DNA of 64,000 bases, taken from NCBI RefSeq assembly GCF_007741515.1, contig NZ_CP036263.1:2605501-2669500 (forward strand), in the 5' to 3' direction. Positions 63,920-64,000 of this stretch are shown here, piece after piece. The first letter of the stretch is position 1; each line of letters starts with the position of its first letter. Position numbers and translations under genes: made by a program. This DNA comes from Adhaeretor mobilis. Lineage in GTDB: Bacteria > Planctomycetota > Planctomycetia > Pirellulales > Lacipirellulaceae. A model generated the notes under the pieces. That model did not search any database, was not told where the DNA came from, and saw only the letters and a list, made by a program, of their open reading frames with translations.

Positions 63920-64000
63920 CTAGCGAATGCTGCCGACGACGGCTCGCTTGTCTTGGTCATTCGCGTCGAAGTTTGTTACCAAAGCCTCGGTCGTGAGGAT
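63920..64000 (-). CDS. partial gene, C-terminal 26 residues only
   Basis: The last 26 codons and a TAG of a minus-strand gene that continues beyond the window. Readable end: EALVTNFDANDQDKRAVVGS region. I do not recognise the protein. A strong terminator follows. Confidence 0.6.
   Translation of the reverse strand: MLTTEALVTNFDANDQDKRAVVGSIR

Overview
The window is chromosomal DNA from a planctomycete, most likely of the order Pirellulales. The grounds are six PEP-CTERM-bearing proteins (final VPEP-type motif, hydrophobic stretch, Arg-rich tail), a dockerin-like calcium-loop pair on a sialidase, weak or absent Shine-Dalgarno sites before many genes, numerous palindromic intergenic repeats, and planctomycete-type gene neighbourhoods. 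No species is claimed and no exosortase lies in the window.

Layout. 0-4.1 kb: a sialic-acid island with an N-acetylneuraminate lyase (-), a divergent GntR/LacI-hybrid regulator (+) and an exported PEP-CTERM sialidase (+); a strong inverted repeat in the divergent intergenic region is a candidate operator. 4.3-8.75 kb: three insertion sequences (IS5, IS630 and IS3 families) around one PEP-CTERM gene; each transposase carries a visible lesion. 9.0-11.8 kb: ergothioneine genes egtD, a DUF427 gene and egtB. 12.1-14.6 kb: a methyltransferase and a PEP-CTERM protein, then tRNA-Lys. 15.2-24 kb: envelope proteins (metallophosphoesterase, a 1154-residue inverse-autotransporter-like beta-helix protein, a Skp-like lipoprotein, a PEP-CTERM cyclophilin, another PEP-CTERM protein).

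24.4-30.5 kb is the most unusual part. A TolC-type lipoprotein (+) meets tail-to-tail a minus-strand operon that encodes, in order of transcription, a Gly/Ser/Lys heptad-repeat peptide with a short conserved-looking leader, a Lys-rich ParB/sulfiredoxin-fold protein, and an 830-residue fusion of a PqqD/RRE-like N-terminus, an M50 intramembrane metalloprotease and a HlyD adaptor. A perfect 11-bp hairpin with a U-tract separates the repeat peptide from the downstream genes, as in many precursor-peptide operons. I read this as a candidate peptide modification and export system; I do not recognise it as a described one.

30.7-64 kb is mostly housekeeping: tRNA-Ser, clpB, a ParE-like toxin/antitoxin pair plus a third gene lying between clpB and dnaK, dnaK, pheA, DAHP synthase, tpiA, secG, a yicC-gmk-rpoZ-coaC-coaB run, argC-argJ, a TrkA-type channel protein, cobL, glgX, purM, dsbD, a phosphotransferase, a PII protein with a degenerate receiver partner, a membrane protein with yacG, fmdB, grpE and dnaJ. 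The window ends inside a minus-strand gene of which only the last 26 codons are visible. Three parts of the DnaK/ClpB disaggregation system (clpB, dnaK, grpE-dnaJ) therefore sit within 32 kb but in separate transcription units.
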